A stretch of 64,000 bases of DNA from Proteles cristata cristata (GCA_017311185.1 JAESUZ010000134.1:1080001-1144000); one strand, 5' to 3'. Positions 11,015 through 22,646 are shown, counted from the stretch's first letter. The notes: generated from the sequence alone by a model not told the origin. Program-made: numbers and translations.

Positions 11015-11760
11015 GACCACCTAATTTGCAAGTCACTGAGGTCCAACTTAACAATTATCTTTGACTTCATCTTTTCTTTGCCACCAAAACAAACCAATCA
11101 CAGAATCTTATCCATTCTGTTTTCTGAATTTTACATATATATCCATTTTCCTGCTGCCACTCCTACATTTCGGGTCCTTATACATCCAACTCATTTCAGC
11201 TTCCCCTCTCAGCCTCACTTTCCCTTCCTTTTTAGGCATACCTTAGGCTTCAGCCAAATAATACCTCAATTCCTAAACATTCCCCTCATTTTTCACTCTC
11301 CTGGCTTTGTTCATGCCAAACTAGCCCCTTGTAAATTATTTTTCTTACCATTCTTTGCTCAAATCCTACTCATCCTTCAAGATTTGCTTAAATTACATTT
11401 TATAAAAACACAAAAATGAAACTTTGCTTTAAAGAAGGACTGTAATTTGTCATTCTTAATCTGCTGTTAATCCTTCAGCTAGATAAGCTTCTCTCTAAAT
11501 AATCACATAAGGATCGTCTTCTCTTTCGTTAAGTTCTTTTCTCTTTCCTGACTATCCTAATTAATACGAGAACACTTATCACTTCCTTACACATTATATA
11601 TCTGATAGTATTTATTGCCTTTCTCCTCTTACTAGAATTTGCAATAGATCCATGAGCACAAAAACTTCTTCTGTTTACTGCTGAAGTCCCAATCCTCCCA
11701 AACTACCTGGCATAGAGTAGCACAGAAAATGTGTGTTCAGTAAGTCAATGTCCAGTCAGA
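11015..11760 (+). mobile_element. L2 LINE remnant
   Basis: Colinear with the L2 3' half. A TCTTTGACTTCATCTTTTC-like start is followed by CTCAAATCCTACTCATCCTT, CAAGATTTGCTTAAATTAC, CACTTATCACTTCCTTACAC, ACTAGAATTTGCAATAGATC and the terminal CCTGGCATAGAGTAG. The 113-codon frame at 11,078-11,419 is chance within this repeat. Confidence 0.68.
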
Positions 11761-12338
11761 AATAATGTTCTTTTTATTACTTTCTGATTGTATTTCATAT
11801 ATCTTAGCTGTGTTAATGTTATTTTTGTTATTTTGTTATTTTTATTAGTGTTTTTCAAACTAGGTCGAAAGAGATTTTCATAATTTATTCTGTACCTCCC
11901 ATAGTGTATGACATGTAGCAGGTACACTCTGGTAATTTTAGTATATTTTCTCTAAATGAATTTGTCACAAGCAAATATTTATAATGATCACTTTAAGATT
12001 ATGTAGTATTAGAGATTTACTGATTTATCCTTTCAATCATTCATTTTGTCCATTAATCTTAAATACAAAGAAAACAAGTTAACATAGAGCTATTCTCATG
12101 TAGTGGCAGTGACTAATAAATAGATGTGTGATTTCAGTTTAATAAAGTCCAAATTTCCTATATGATCCTACATAAATGCATGTAAGAGTGGATGAATACT
12201 TTTAAAAACTCTTGTTAAAATATCAGAAATGTATTGCCTTTAAAATGTTATAGGCCAAACAATCCCAAAATATTTTTAAATGTATTTCTATTTTCAAATA
12301 ATTTCAATATTTGATTGGAAATAGCATAGGATATTTCT
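11760..12338. other. AT-rich interval
   Basis: CATGTAGCAGGTACACTCTGG at 11,909 could be another L2/MIR tail scrap. Otherwise no structure was seen. Confidence 0.4.
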
Positions 12339-12546
12339 TAAAAATTATTTAGATGTTTATGTACTTTGATAGAGAGACAGAGTGTGAGCAGGGGAGTTGC
12401 AGAGAGAGAGGGAGACACAGAATCCAAAGAAGGCTCCAAGCTCCGAACTGTCAGCACAGAGCCTGACGCGGGGTTCAAACCCACAAGTGAGATCATGGCC
12501 TGAGCCGAAGTTGGACGCTCAACCGACTGAGCTACCCAGGCATCCC
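12339..12546 (-). mobile_element. SINEC
   Basis: On the plus strand: A/T tail (TTATTTAGATGTTTATG), AGAGAGAGGGAGACACAGAA, GCACAGAGCCTGACGCGGGG, TTGGACGCTCAACCGACTGA, and head CACCCAGG-type end (CTACCCAGGCATCCC). The flanks ATAGGATATTT and ATAGGATTTTT are a probable 11-bp TSD with one mismatch. Confidence 0.95.
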
Positions 12547-13294
12547 TATAGGATTTTTAAAACCAAGATATGATATAAGTAATACAAAAATAAAATTTTA
12601 ATTTATATTTAACTCATTATAAAACTGTACTGAATTTTATGCAATGTTTTAAAACCTCAAAGCAGAAAGCTAAAATAAGCAGTAATATCAATGTTGATAT
12701 TAACAAGGCTTCTAGAATGTTAATGTTTATATTAATAAGTACTCTAGAAGTACTCAGGCCCAGTTTCTGGCACCAGAAGTTCTCTACCATTTACTTTTCT
12801 GACTCAATTTCTTCATGTAGAAAAGGAAATAAAAATAAACTCAATGATTTCTTATGACCATATTATGTGTTTGCATATTTAAATAACTTACAATATGAGA
12901 ATTACTCATATGGTATTACTCACATGACAGAACTACATGTCTGCTAACATCATTATTGAGGGGATGTCACAATTGAAATGATTTTTCGGAAGTTCAAGTG
13001 TCTAAACATTAGCCAGTAAAATGATAAACTCTTTTTATCTCTTTCAGAGTAGATTCATCATTCATCAGAAGACAGACTCACCAAAAAATGAGCTCATGAG
13101 ATTGATGTATAAACTCAGAATTCTAATTTATCCACATGCAATAGCAATGCTAACTATACTGGAGAAGCAGACAAATTATCCAACCTTGTCTCCATGTGGG
13201 TGGCACAAAGGAAGCCAAATTATGATCAAAATGGCTTAGTGAGCATGTTAATTAAAGAGAAGGAATCAGTTGTTTGATTTTGATGTTAAGTGGC

Positions 13295-13450
13295 ATTCTG
13301 CTAAAGAATAAGCCTGCCAGGCAGTATTCTTAGAACTAAACATCTTTTTCCTGGGAGAATTTCATATCTACCCCCATGCTATGCTTCCTGGGCGAAACAA
13401 GTCCCTTCTAGCTCACAAAATTTTAGTACGGTCAATTAAGACATACTCCT
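13295..13450 (+). repeat. Unidentified old dispersed repeat, copy A
   Basis: The stretch CATGCTATGCTTCCTGGGCG, AACAAGTCCCTTCTAGCTCA and onward resembles 15,390-15,475 (TGCTGTGCTTCCTGG, AACTCCCTTCTGCTTGTCAC) in the same orientation. I do not recognise the family. Confidence 0.4.
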
Positions 13451-13635
13451 GAAAGCCTAGAAATACTTTTTGTCATTATATGGAGACTTTTCAATATTTC
13501 AACCTTTCTTTACATCTTAAAAGAGGAGTCTTATTTTGCTTTAAGTTCTTATGCAGTGAAAAAACATCACTATAGCTCCAAATACTAACACCATTTATGA
13601 TGGATAATGTAATGGAAAGCATTATTGCTAAAAAC

Positions 13636-13646
13636 ATACAACAAAA
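13636..13646. repeat. Target-site duplication, left copy
   Basis: ATACAACAAAA, repeated exactly at 13,868-13,878. Confidence 0.8.
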
Positions 13647-13867
13647 GGGCACCTGGGATGGCATAGTCAGTTGAGTGTCTAACTTGATTATGGCTCAGCT
13701 CATGATCTCACTCAGAGTTTGTGAGTTCAAGCCCCACATCAGGCCTCTGTGCTGACATCACACATCCTACTTGGGATTTTCTCTCTCTCCCTCTCTCTCT
13801 GCCCCTCCCCTGCTCATATGTGGGCTCTCTCCCTCTTAAAATAAATAAATAAACATTCACTTAAAAA
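13647..13867 (+). mobile_element. SINEC
   Basis: GGGCACCTGGGATGGCATAG head, GTTCAAGCCCCACATCAGG, CT-rich body and AAATAAATAAATAAACATTC tail. Flanked by 11-bp perfect TSDs. Confidence 0.95.
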
Positions 13868-13878
13868 ATACAACAAAA
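13868..13878. repeat. Target-site duplication, right copy
   Basis: ATACAACAAAA, partner of 13,636-13,646. Confidence 0.8.
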
Positions 13879-14204
13879 TAGAAATATTGGTTTATGCTTA
13901 AGAATATTATGTTAGAGAAAACTCTAATTAGCTTTTATTTTATTCTAATTAATTTTGACATGTCTCAAAGAGGTGCAGCGGTGCAGTGGAGTTAACAGAA
14001 GACACAACCAAATATTTGTTTCACTAAAAAAAACTCATGCAGGAATTAATTCTAAGCTTTTTAAACATCAATTTGAACTAGACATGAAAAGTGCTTTTTA
14101 ATATTTTTAGTTCAGCTTGCCTATTCGGAATTATGTGGATTCAATAAGTTTGAATACATTCATGCATGCCCAGACACATGTAGACACATACACACATTTC
14201 TTGG

Positions 14205-14213
14205 ACCATATTC
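14205..14213. repeat. Target-site duplication, left copy
   Basis: ACCATATTC, repeated at 14,415-14,423 beyond the SINE head. Confidence 0.65.
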
Positions 14214-14414
14214 TTTAAAAAAAAATTAATGTTTATTCATTTTTGATAGATAGGGGTGAGAGGGGCAGAAAGAGAGGACACAGAATCCAAAGCAGGCTCT
14301 AGGCTCCAAGCTGTCAGCACATAGCCCAAGGTGAGGCTCGAACTCATGAGCTATGAAATCATGACCTGAGCCAAAGTCAGACACTTAATGAACTGAGCCA
14401 CCCAGGCAGCCTAA
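14214..14414 (-). mobile_element. SINEC
   Basis: Plus-strand order: A-tail complement (TTTAAAAAAAAATTAATGTTT), CAGAATCCAAAGCAGGCTCT, GCTGTCAGCACATAGCCC, ATGACCTGAGCCAAAGTCAG and GCCACCCAGGCAGCC. Older-subfamily features; flanked by a 9-bp TSD. Confidence 0.94.
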
Positions 14415-14423
14415 ACCATATTC

Positions 14424-15325
14424 CAATGTAATTCAGGTAGCTAAGCATATTTATTCCACAAGGTTAAACGGTCTTTTAAAAACAAACAAACCAGGTCTTG
14501 CTAAAAAATATCTTACAAAAAATAAAAAAAACTCTCTAGAGATCTGCTGTAAAACATCCTACCTATGACCAACAATAGCATATAGTACACTTAAAGTATT
14601 TCTAGGAAGTAGATCTCATACTGTGTTTTTACTACAATAAATTAAAATTTTGAGAAAATAGAGTACGTAATAAAAATAAAATTTTTTGTGCTATAACCTC
14701 ACAGTGTGCTTAAATTTAGGTTTGGAGATTGTGAAGAAAACATTCAATTTGTTCACCTTAGTATTAAATACCCAGGGTGAGAAATGCAAATGTTTCTTCT
14801 ACATGGGCTGCAAATGTGCCAAGAGACCACAAATAAAATATTTAGTGCTAACTTTAAGATGGAAATATGTCTTCCTTATTGAGCCATAACTCCACTCTGA
14901 AAAATATTTCTGGGAAGAAAAGATTTATTTTAATATTTCTGCAGTCAACTGGTGGCTGTTCACGATTAATGATCTTGCTTTAGAAAGGCATCATTTTCCA
15001 AAAGAAAAAGAGGAAAGAAATAGGTAAGGTTATCAGTGGGAAGTGAGACATGATGCCTAATAAATGTGTATTATCACCCAATTTTACACTGGACAAATGC
15101 CCTGCATTTTTTTTATTAATTTTACTATAATGTCAGTAATTCAAAATCTGTGACCATTTGGATTCAGCTGAGTAGAAATATAATTTCTCACAATGTGAAA
15201 GGCAAAGGGATACCATACACAAAATTGTAATGCACTAAAGACTGCTTAAAATAATCCTTTTTAAATTTTCAGATAGCTAATATTTTGTGTGCAGTTAGCT
15301 GACATAAATCATAATTTAAAGCAGT
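14424..15325. other. AT-rich interval, nothing recognised
   Basis: A 67-codon frame at 14,686-14,889 has no recognisable motif. Its four cysteines in a short span (KCKCFFYMGCKC) look curious but lack any spacing I can assign. Confidence 0.5.
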
Positions 15326-15480
15326 TGTTTTGTCAGCAATTTCCTGGCTCTAACCTTGGGACAGGACATCATCCCCCTGGAAGAGGATCTCAACTTTTTC
15401 CAATGCTGTGCTTCCTGGTGTAAGCAAACTCCCTTCTGCTTGTCACATGAAAATACATTATAGACAAGTTGAGCTAATCT
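15325..15480 (+). repeat. Unidentified old dispersed repeat, copy B
   Basis: Partner of copy A at 13,295-13,450. The best shared core is 15,398-15,450 against 13,376-13,420. Confidence 0.4.
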
Positions 15481-15534
15481 TAATATATAATAATTTGCAT
15501 TTGTAAACCACTTTTGTTTTATAACTGGTTTCTT

Positions 15535-15744
15535 TTTTTTTTTTAATGTTTATTTATTATTTTGAGAGAGGGAAAGAGCACGAGCATGGGAGGGACAGAG
15601 AGAGAGGGACAGAGAAAATCCCAAACTAGCTCCATGCTGTCTGCCTGGAGACCGACATGGTGCTTGATCCCACTACAGTGGGATCATGACCTGAACTGAA
15701 ATCGAGTCCGATGCTTAACCATCTGAGCCACCCAGGCACCCCTC
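15535..15744 (-). mobile_element. SINEC, older subfamily
   Basis: T-run with TTTAATGTTTATTTATTATT (A-tail complement), AGAGAGAGGGACAGAGAAAA, GATCCCACTACAGTGGGATC (subfamily with the self-complementary B-box flank) and GCCACCCAGGCACCCC head. The flanks ACTGGTTTCTT (15,524-15,534) and ACTAGTTTCTT (15,745-15,755) are a TSD with one mismatch. Confidence 0.95.
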
Positions 15745-15774
15745 ACTAGTTTCTTATATAACAATGTTTGACTG

Positions 15775-15885
15775 ATTGTCATTGCAATCCTGTGACACAA
15801 AATAGGTATTATAATCCTGTGCTTAAGGTGAGGTTGTTGAGTCTCAAGGGGATTATTTCATATCACACAAATAAATTGTTATAGA
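15775..15885 (-). mobile_element. MIR SINE remnant
   Basis: AATCCTGTGACACAAAATAG, GTATTATAATCCTGTGCTTA, GGTTGTTGAGTCTCAAGGG and CATATCACACAAATAA parallel the antisense MIR core. Strongly diverged. Confidence 0.5.
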
Positions 15886-15999
15886 TATAAGTGATTGACC
15901 TTCAATTTATTCCTTGACTTCTTAGTATATGTCAAGCCCTATGCAAATATGCATAAACTTCATGGTGCTTATATATAGTTCTTACTAAAACAAGATAAT

Positions 16000-16135
16000 A
16001 CTCTAACTGTTTTACAAATAGAATTCATTTAATCAGTTTATATGTGAGAAAATGATGCAAGCAAGAGTTTAAGTTGCCTAGGATCACCAGTATTTTGAGA
16101 GGTAGAGCTGGGCCAGGACCCATGTCCCCTTTATT
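16000..16135 (-). mobile_element. MIR SINE remnant
   Basis: AAGTTGCCTAGGATCACCAG followed by AGGTAGAGCTGGGCCAGGAC and CCATGTCC matches the antisense MIR (AACTTGCCCAAGGTCACACAG, GAGCCGGGATTCGAACCCAG). Confidence 0.68.
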
Positions 16136-17455
16136 ACAACACTGTATTTCTTGTCTTGTCTCAGTAATAACCTGAGAGTTTTTACTCAGAATGGTTTTAA
16201 ATACTCAAAATAGGATCCACATGAAATCTAAATTAAATTTGCTACAAAACAATTATACATTGTAACTGAGAAAGAGGTTTGGGAAAGTAAAGAAAAAAAC
16301 TTTTCAAAAGAAATTTTAAAAATTAAACTATGAGGATAATTGAAATTAAAAATCCAGTGTGATTAAAAATAATCTAGATAGAAGCAATACTCAAAAGCAT
16401 CATGGTGGAAGTAAAATACTACATATTAATGTTATCTTAAAGATACATATTCAAGGGACTTGGTGAATTCATTGGCATATTCCTTTCTTTAAAAACAAAA
16501 ACTTTAGTTTCATGATTTTGTTTTAATTAAATCTTTTGTACTAGAATGAAATGGGATGCATATTTGTTCTCAGAGCATTTATGTGAGTTTTCTGACATTA
16601 ATTTTCCTTGTAGTCCTCAAAGAAGTTATGATGTTCATGAAAAAATGTGAGCTCATACAAACATGATCACGACCTTGGCATTACAAAAGGGTTTGCTCAA
16701 CTTAAAAGCGCTTGGGAAAGGAAGCAGTTGCGAGATTAAGAACAAAGAACAAGGATAGTTGAACTTTCAGATATGTTTATACTTTCATGTATGCTATTTG
16801 TCAAATTCACAAGGGCACAAACTTCAGAATTAATTCAGTTTGCAGTAAGACTAAGTTCTAGAGTTGCTGTGGATGTACAGCTGAGTGCTTACAACCTCAG
16901 ATCCTATATACGGTTTCTTTAAATCATGGTGAGCTTACACTTTCACTTTAAAGTAACAGCACACTGAGTGAGCTTGAAAAGTGTGAAAAGCATGCAGTAG
17001 AAAATCTTGGAGAAAAAGAGGTCAATAACGATCTAACAGCCTAACACACTATTCTTGCTGTTAATCACCGCAACCCAGTATACATGTACACCCCCACACA
17101 TGACCTTCGGAAAGAAAAATATAGTTCTTCCCACCTCACTGGAATTAATCGTACAAGTAATAACTACTAACTAATTGCATAGATTTTGTGGTAGATCTTA
17201 CATTAGTCCTCTCAACCTTTCCGTAAGAAGATACCTGCGTGAGAGGAAGCGAATAAACCTTGGAGTGCTGAATTAGTTTGCAGAGATAAGACTTCGCTTT
17301 TTGATTCCAACCATGTGCTCTAAACTATTATACTATAGAAATGGGTCCCTTGTTAAAAACCAATGTTCCATACTGTTATTTTTGTTCATGGTCTCACTTC
17401 ATGGTTCATATTTTGAGTCATTTTTATGACATTGTCAATTTTGCTAAATGTTCTA
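16135..17455. other. AT-rich interval, nothing recognised
   Basis: No retroelement core or frame above 60 codons. The slightly less AT-rich stretch at 16,660-17,120 is the only textural change. Confidence 0.5.
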
Positions 17456-17625
17456 ACTAATTACCTGGGAAGTTTTAAAACTTCCCTATTCCTGTGTCCA
17501 TGCCTCATTATCAGTAAAATTGTAATCACTGGAGATGGTACTGAGGCACACGTCTTTTTTTTTTTTTTTTAATTTTTCAGATGACTCAAATATAGAGAGG
17601 CTGGAGAACTGGTGTTTTAGATACC
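17455..17625 (+). mobile_element. MER5-like (hAT-Charlie) DNA transposon remnant
   Basis: AATTACCTGGGAAGTTTTAA, CCTGTGTCCATGCCTCATTA, GGTACTGAGGCACACGTC and CAGATGACTCAAATATAGAG follow the MER5A order (ATCACCTGG-GCTTG, CTGGGCCCCAC, GGCATCTG, CAGGTGATTCTGATG). A T-run of about 18 bases is inserted at 17,554. Confidence 0.55.
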
Positions 17626-17924
17626 TTGCTCCCTACTGTTAGTGTTTACACAGTCTTTACATCACATCAACATAGTTATCCAGTCTCTACCTTAACATTT
17701 CTGTTAATAGCTTTGACTGTCAATAAAATTCTGAGGTTAATTCAAAATCTGTCACTCATTCTTCTGTCTTTTGATGCTAGTCCTGTCTCATTGGGATAAT
17801 ACAACTTTTTATCTGTTAATAGTCCCCTGAGTTTTCTTTTCTCCAAGATAACCTTATTCTTTCTTTTAACAGCTGTCTTATGGCATAATTTCAAGTCTTC
17901 TCATTTATTCTGTAGGATAAACTA

Positions 17925-18145
17925 GTCAGTATGACATCTTGGAAAGAACTTGGATTCCAGAGTCAGAATGGATTTAGTTTCCATTCCATATCTGCTACTA
18001 ATTAGTCCTACAAACTTGAACAAGTTATTGAATTTTCTCAGCTTCCCTTCTGCCACAAATAATGCTGTTTCATATAACTTTTATGAATATAAAATGAGTT
18101 ATATAGAGTAGGAATAAAACTATCAGAAGCTCTAAGCACCAAAAA
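17925..18145 (+). mobile_element. MIR SINE remnant
   Basis: GACATCTTGGAAAGAACTTG, GATTCCAGAGTCAGAATGG, ATCTGCTACTAATTAGTCCT, AACTTGAACAAGTTATTGAA and TCTCAGCTTCCCTTC follow the MIR 5'-to-core order. Confidence 0.75.
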
Positions 18146-18474
18146 TTGTTGTGTCTTATCATGGCCCACTTCACTCCCCACATAAATAATTCAAATGAAA
18201 ATAACACTGACTCAGACAGTAAGAATGAAGGAACCCAATTAAGTTCTATTTTTTTTTCTCTACTGGTGGCTATGTTGATTTTTTAAATTATTAAACAGTA
18301 AATGTACAGTTTGTTAAGTGCATGTGCTCATTTTTTTTACCTTTATTTTGCCGGTGCTTGTTAAGCAGTCTTGAATAATGTAATGGAAAAGTGCTTGATG
18401 ACAGCTCTGCTTGGTAGATTGGATAGGCGGGCAGGCATGCATGACTTTAAGGTTGTCATTTTACCTCTTCTACA

Positions 18475-18600
18475 AACTCCAATTTTCTGATTTGTAAAAT
18501 AAAGATTATATTTGCCTTGGAAGATTATTGTGAAGATTATGAAGGTCACAGAGGATTAAAATAAATGATGTGTAAAAAGTGCTTATAAGTTATTAGAAAC
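18475..18600 (+). mobile_element. MIR SINE remnant, 3' half
   Basis: TTTTCTGATTTGTAAAATAA, AGATTATTGTGAAGATTATG and GTAAAAAGTGCTTATAAG parallel the MIR 3' part (CATCTGTAAAATGGG, GGATTGTTGTGAGGATTAAA, TGTAAAGCGCTTAG). Confidence 0.7.
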
Positions 18601-18604
18601 GATA

Positions 18605-18905
18605 AATACGGTATAGTGAGGTAGGAGCTTGGGTTCTGATGTTCAGATATTTAGTTTCAAATCTTAGCTTACAGTTTGCTGGCTCTGAAAACTTGGGAAA
18701 ATTATGTAATATTATGGTGTCAGTTGACTTCTTGGAAAATGGGGATAAAAATGTCACATAATAAGGTTGCTGTGAGTTTTGAATAATTAATGCTCTTAAT
18801 GTGCTTATTACAAAATAAGGTCCGAATTTGTGTAAACTATTATTATTAAAATAATATATTGTATTAGACATGAAAATTTCTGGCACTTGGTAAGTACTGA
18901 AGGTA
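18605..18905 (+). mobile_element. MIR SINE remnant, nearly full length
   Basis: TATAGTGAGGTAGGAGCTTG, GGTTCTGATGTTCAG, AAATCTTAGCTTACAGTTTG, GAAAACTTGGGAAAATTATG, GACTTCTTGGAAAATGGGG, GTTGCTGTGAGTTTTGAATA and TTTCTGGCACTTGGTAAG run in MIR order. The 135-codon minus-strand frame at 18,593-19,000 is antisense to this and is not a gene. Confidence 0.75.
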
Positions 18906-18929
18906 GAGTGGCAGAATTTGCTTTTCTTT

Positions 18930-19035
18930 ATGAGTAAGGCACCCATACTTGAACAGATTACTGAAATATAGAATAGTACCTGCACATGGTAGGTATTCAA
19001 TGAATATATGCTGAAGAATGAATAAATGAATGTTT
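18930..19035 (+). mobile_element. MIR/L2 3' end remnant
   Basis: AGTACCTGCACATGGTAGGT followed by ATTCAATGAATATATGCTGA and AATGAATAAATGAATG is the common terminal motif of MIR and L2. Confidence 0.6.
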
Positions 19036-19474
19036 TCTGACCACAAAATATAGAAAGGGATTATAACTTCTTATAACTGTCTTCATTGTAAATATAGATT
19101 CATAATTCTAATTAGTGTAACCTAAAAATAGATTTGTATTTCATTCTCTCCAAATGACTTAAATTCCTACTAAGTTAAATTTTCTTTTTAATTAGAAAGC
19201 TCTTTACTTATCTCTTATGACTCCCTGGCCATATTTATGATATTCTTAATGTGCTTATTAGAATAATGCTATAAGAAAAAACTTTCAAAACCATTTCCAA
19301 CCTAACTCACCATTATGTAACAGTATGATCTTAAATTTCAGTCCCTGTGACTCAAGCTTGAGACTCTCATTGCCTGAAAAACATATGGAAATACTTAATT
19401 TCCCAGTTTAGCTCACCTTAGTGCACACTAACTCCCTTGACCTTCAAACTCATTCTCTCTAGAGACTGTTAACA

Positions 19475-19600
19475 CTGACGCCTTTTCCAAGTCATTTAAG
19501 CACTCTGGGTCTTAGCATCTTCATCTGTTAAATGGGAATAATGTTACCTAGCTCACGAGGATTTTTTAAAGAAACTAAAGAAGCGGCATATGGGAAACCA
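19475..19600 (+). mobile_element. MIR SINE remnant
   Basis: CAAGTCATTTAAGCACTCTG, GGTCTTAGCATCTTCATCTG and TTAAATGGGAATAATGTTAC followed by ACCTAGCTCACGAGGATTTT match the MIR core to 3' half. Confidence 0.75.
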
Positions 19601-19619
19601 TAAATGACAGAATGACAGA

Positions 19620-19622
<3 letters not shown>

Positions 19623-19676
<54 letters not shown>

Positions 19677-19690
19677 AAGAGAGAGAGACA
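19623..19690. repeat. (TG)25 microsatellite with adjoining (GA)n
   Basis: Uninterrupted TG to 19,673, then AGAAAGAGAGAGAGAC. It is the longest dinucleotide array in the window. The alternating purine-pyrimidine run could adopt Z-DNA. Confidence 0.98.
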
Positions 19691-19699
19691 GGTAGAGAG

Positions 19700-21580
19700 A
19701 GATAGAATTAAAATTGCTGCTTACTCAAACATATCCTAGACGAAGGCAATCCAGGTAGCTATACCTAAAGTTCAGAGATTTTCTGCAATAATTTGAGTGA
19801 GCATTCTGACAGTGACTATTTTAGAATGCTTAATTTTCTAGAAATATAACTAGTATGAGAATAAAGTGCTTGCATTCTCTACTTGGAAGAGATCAGAAGA
19901 GGTTAATTTTAATTATGGTATTCTGCACTTAAATTTTTATTGCCTGTTACCAAATTTTAAAATTCAAGGTTATTCATGTTATCTTCCTCAGATCTAAAAT
20001 TATTGATTTTCCTAAATATATATCACTTGAAAATTATATTACAAAATTAGTACCTAGACTGCAAACTATTTCAGAGGATGCTGAGTTATATAAAATAACT
20101 GACCCACATTGTTATAGCTGATAGCCTAGTGCAGATCTCTGACAGAGTCCCTTAGTTATTTAACTTTGCCTCTACTTTTCTACTTTATAAGCCAAGATGT
20201 CATTTGATATATGTCAAAATGATGCTAAGTATTAGGCATTAGAAGTTTTGAAAATTAATATCTATAAGAAGAATATAGAAAACTTAGAATCATTTAATCT
20301 GAAAATCAGTTTGATAGAAAAACAATGATAATGATCATTAAAATTAGAACACCCTTTTAAAAATAAATAAATACTGGAAAAATCCTCCTGATTCCGTTCT
20401 AGGAGTTTCTAAAAATAAAAGCTACTTTTTTTCTCTTTACCTTAATATAAATAAAATAGGGACATGATGATAGTTTTTTTTTTTTTTAAGTCTGTACTAT
20501 TTGTTAAAATAAAGGACCTCTGGAGATGCCTTCCAACTTGATCCATTTTACAAGAATGTTGGTTATTTCCAGTATAGACTATATTTTTACTTTTAAGAAT
20601 GTGGATAAATGAAGGAAACAGAGAAATAATTATACTACCGAGTACCAAAACCATAATTATGCTTCCTGCTGACTTTTAACAAACCACCAGGATGAAAAAC
20701 TAATGATGGGTAAGCAAGAGAGTGTCTAGTAATTTTCCTAAAGCACATTTATATTGCATTTTATAACATCTTCCTCAGGAGAGCACAAATTATTTTTTAT
20801 TAACAAAAAAAAACCTCTAAGGAAAAAGTGCTGCTCTCTTTGTGGGATTTTTTTTTTTGAGAGTTTAAATGTTGCCTATAGTTTTATCATTTTAATAACG
20901 TAATAGAAAAGTTGCTTGCAAATAAATAAATTGTGGTTGTAGTTAACATTATATAGTTTATAATTTCTAGTTTCTAATATTTTAAAGTTATAGAAAATTT
21001 CTTAATAATAAGTGGCTTTGTCTTACTATTTATCTAAAATCATTCTAAACTAGCTTATCCTTTAATAAATGGAGCATTTTCTGAAAAGAATTATCCAACT
21101 GTTCTCTCATGCTTGAAGTTTCCTTTATTTTTTGTTTTAATAAACATAATCCTCAATATTTTCTCTACGAAACACTCTAACTCTGCAATTGTAAGGCCTA
21201 TACTTTAAAAAGCATAGTAAACTTTAAAAATTTATATTACTATTGTTAGATTTGGAGTATACTGAAAGCAATTCTTAACTAGTTTAATCCTGTTCATAGA
21301 AGTGACTACTGAGGGTAAAATCTCACTACAGTGGGGTGAATTCCCAACTCAAAAGACAGTTACAATATTTGTAAAATATTAAGAAAGGAACATAAAATCT
21401 GAATGCATATATGGCTAATCTGTGTAATTCTAATATTTTTTCTACATTTATTTTTCTCTCTATTGCTTGGCTTAAAAAGACTTAAAGTTAGCTTTAAGTG
21501 TGTGAACTGACATTTCTTGATTTCAATCTTACTAAACCATAGGAAAGAATTATCAACTCTAATTTATTGACATTTCGTTA
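19700..21580. other. AT-rich interval, nothing recognised
   Basis: Holds a T-run at 20,474-20,487, an A-run at 20,805-20,813 and a T-run at 20,848-20,857. None is attached to a recognisable retroelement body. Confidence 0.5.
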
Positions 21581-21600
21581 GAGATCTCAGTAGAATTTTT
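21581..21600. repeat. 20-bp target-site duplication, left copy
   Basis: GAGATCTCAGTAGAATTTTT, repeated without mismatch at 21,820-21,839. Confidence 0.95.
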
Positions 21601-21819
21601 TTTTAAGATTTTTTTTTTTTAATTTATTTCTAAGGTAGAGAGAGACAGCGCGAACAGGGGAGGGTCAGAGAGAGAGGGAGACACAGACTATGAAACAGGC
21701 TCCAGGCTCTGAGCTGGCAGCCAGCACAGAGCCCGACGCGGGGCTCGAACCCACGAACCGCGAGATCATGACCTAAGCATAAGTCGGACGTTTAACCGAC
21801 TAAGCCACCCAGGCACCCT
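21601..21819 (-). mobile_element. SINEC_Fc, young
   Basis: Plus-strand order: T-rich tail complement, AGAGAGACAGCGCGAACAGG, CTCTGAGCTGGCAGCCAGCA, CCGACGCGGGGCTCGAACCC, AACCGCGAGATCATGACC and GCCACCCAGGCACCC head. CpG-rich sites are largely unmutated and the TSD is perfect, so the insertion is recent. Confidence 0.97.
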
Positions 21820-21839
21820 GAGATCTCAGTAGAATTTTT
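21820..21839. repeat. 20-bp target-site duplication, right copy
   Basis: Exact partner of 21,581-21,600. Confidence 0.95.
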
Positions 21840-22646
21840 GATGGCCACTGACTTCCAACTTTCCACTCCTGACAAAAATGATAGGCTACATGACCTGTCA
21901 AATACTAACCTGACCTATCAAATACTAAAATCCAATTTTGGTCTTTAAGTCATCTTTGGATTTTAGATTGATTTAGACCTTTTCCAGTAAAAATAAATTG
22001 TAATCTAGTGAATATTTTATTGACTGAAAACAATTGAATTGAAAATCGGACTATTGAATAAACTGTGACTTATATGATCATTAACTATTGTATATTGCTG
22101 TATACAAAAAAACCTTAATCTACCAACACAAGGATCTGAGGTACCATATATTAGGGAAGTTTTCCAGATACATGATGATCATTGTATGCATATAAGAAAA
22201 TTAATTTTTGTTGCACATGCTTCAAAGAGCATTGGTTTAATGTCTTTTATTGTATGTTATACCCTGAGGAACCCATGTTCTTTGATTATGGAATAGGCTG
22301 TGAAACAATATCGTCCTTACTACCTAGAGACCATTGTATGTTTAGGTCCATATTTTCTTATGCTTAGGAATATTTTGCATGTCTGATTCCAGGTAACTGA
22401 AATATTGCTCTACCTTCAATATACACACTTGGATATAGTTCAGATTTGCCAATGAAGACATAAACTTTGCTGATATATCTCCTTTTTCCCGGTGTCCCAC
22501 AATCTACTTATTTTTGCATTTTCTATTTTGTTTCTAAAATTTTGTCAGTCTGAGTGTTATTTCAAAGTGATAGATTTGAAAATGATAGGCTTGTAGCAAA
22601 CCTGAGGGTTATACAGAGGTTTGTGAATTCTGCAACCATTGGGGAA
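21840..22646. other. AT-rich interval
   Basis: A short local duplication at 21,891-21,928 (GACCTGTCAAATACTAA, then GACCTATCAAATACTAA). Nothing else recognised. Confidence 0.5.

Noticed and set aside
15665..15686. Hairpin TGATCCCAC-TACA-GTGGGATCA as a terminator or regulatory stem
   Set aside because: It is the B-box flank of an older SINEC subfamily, where similar complementarity is usual.
18593..19000. 135-codon minus-strand frame
   Set aside because: Antisense to MIR remnants and without a recognisable domain.
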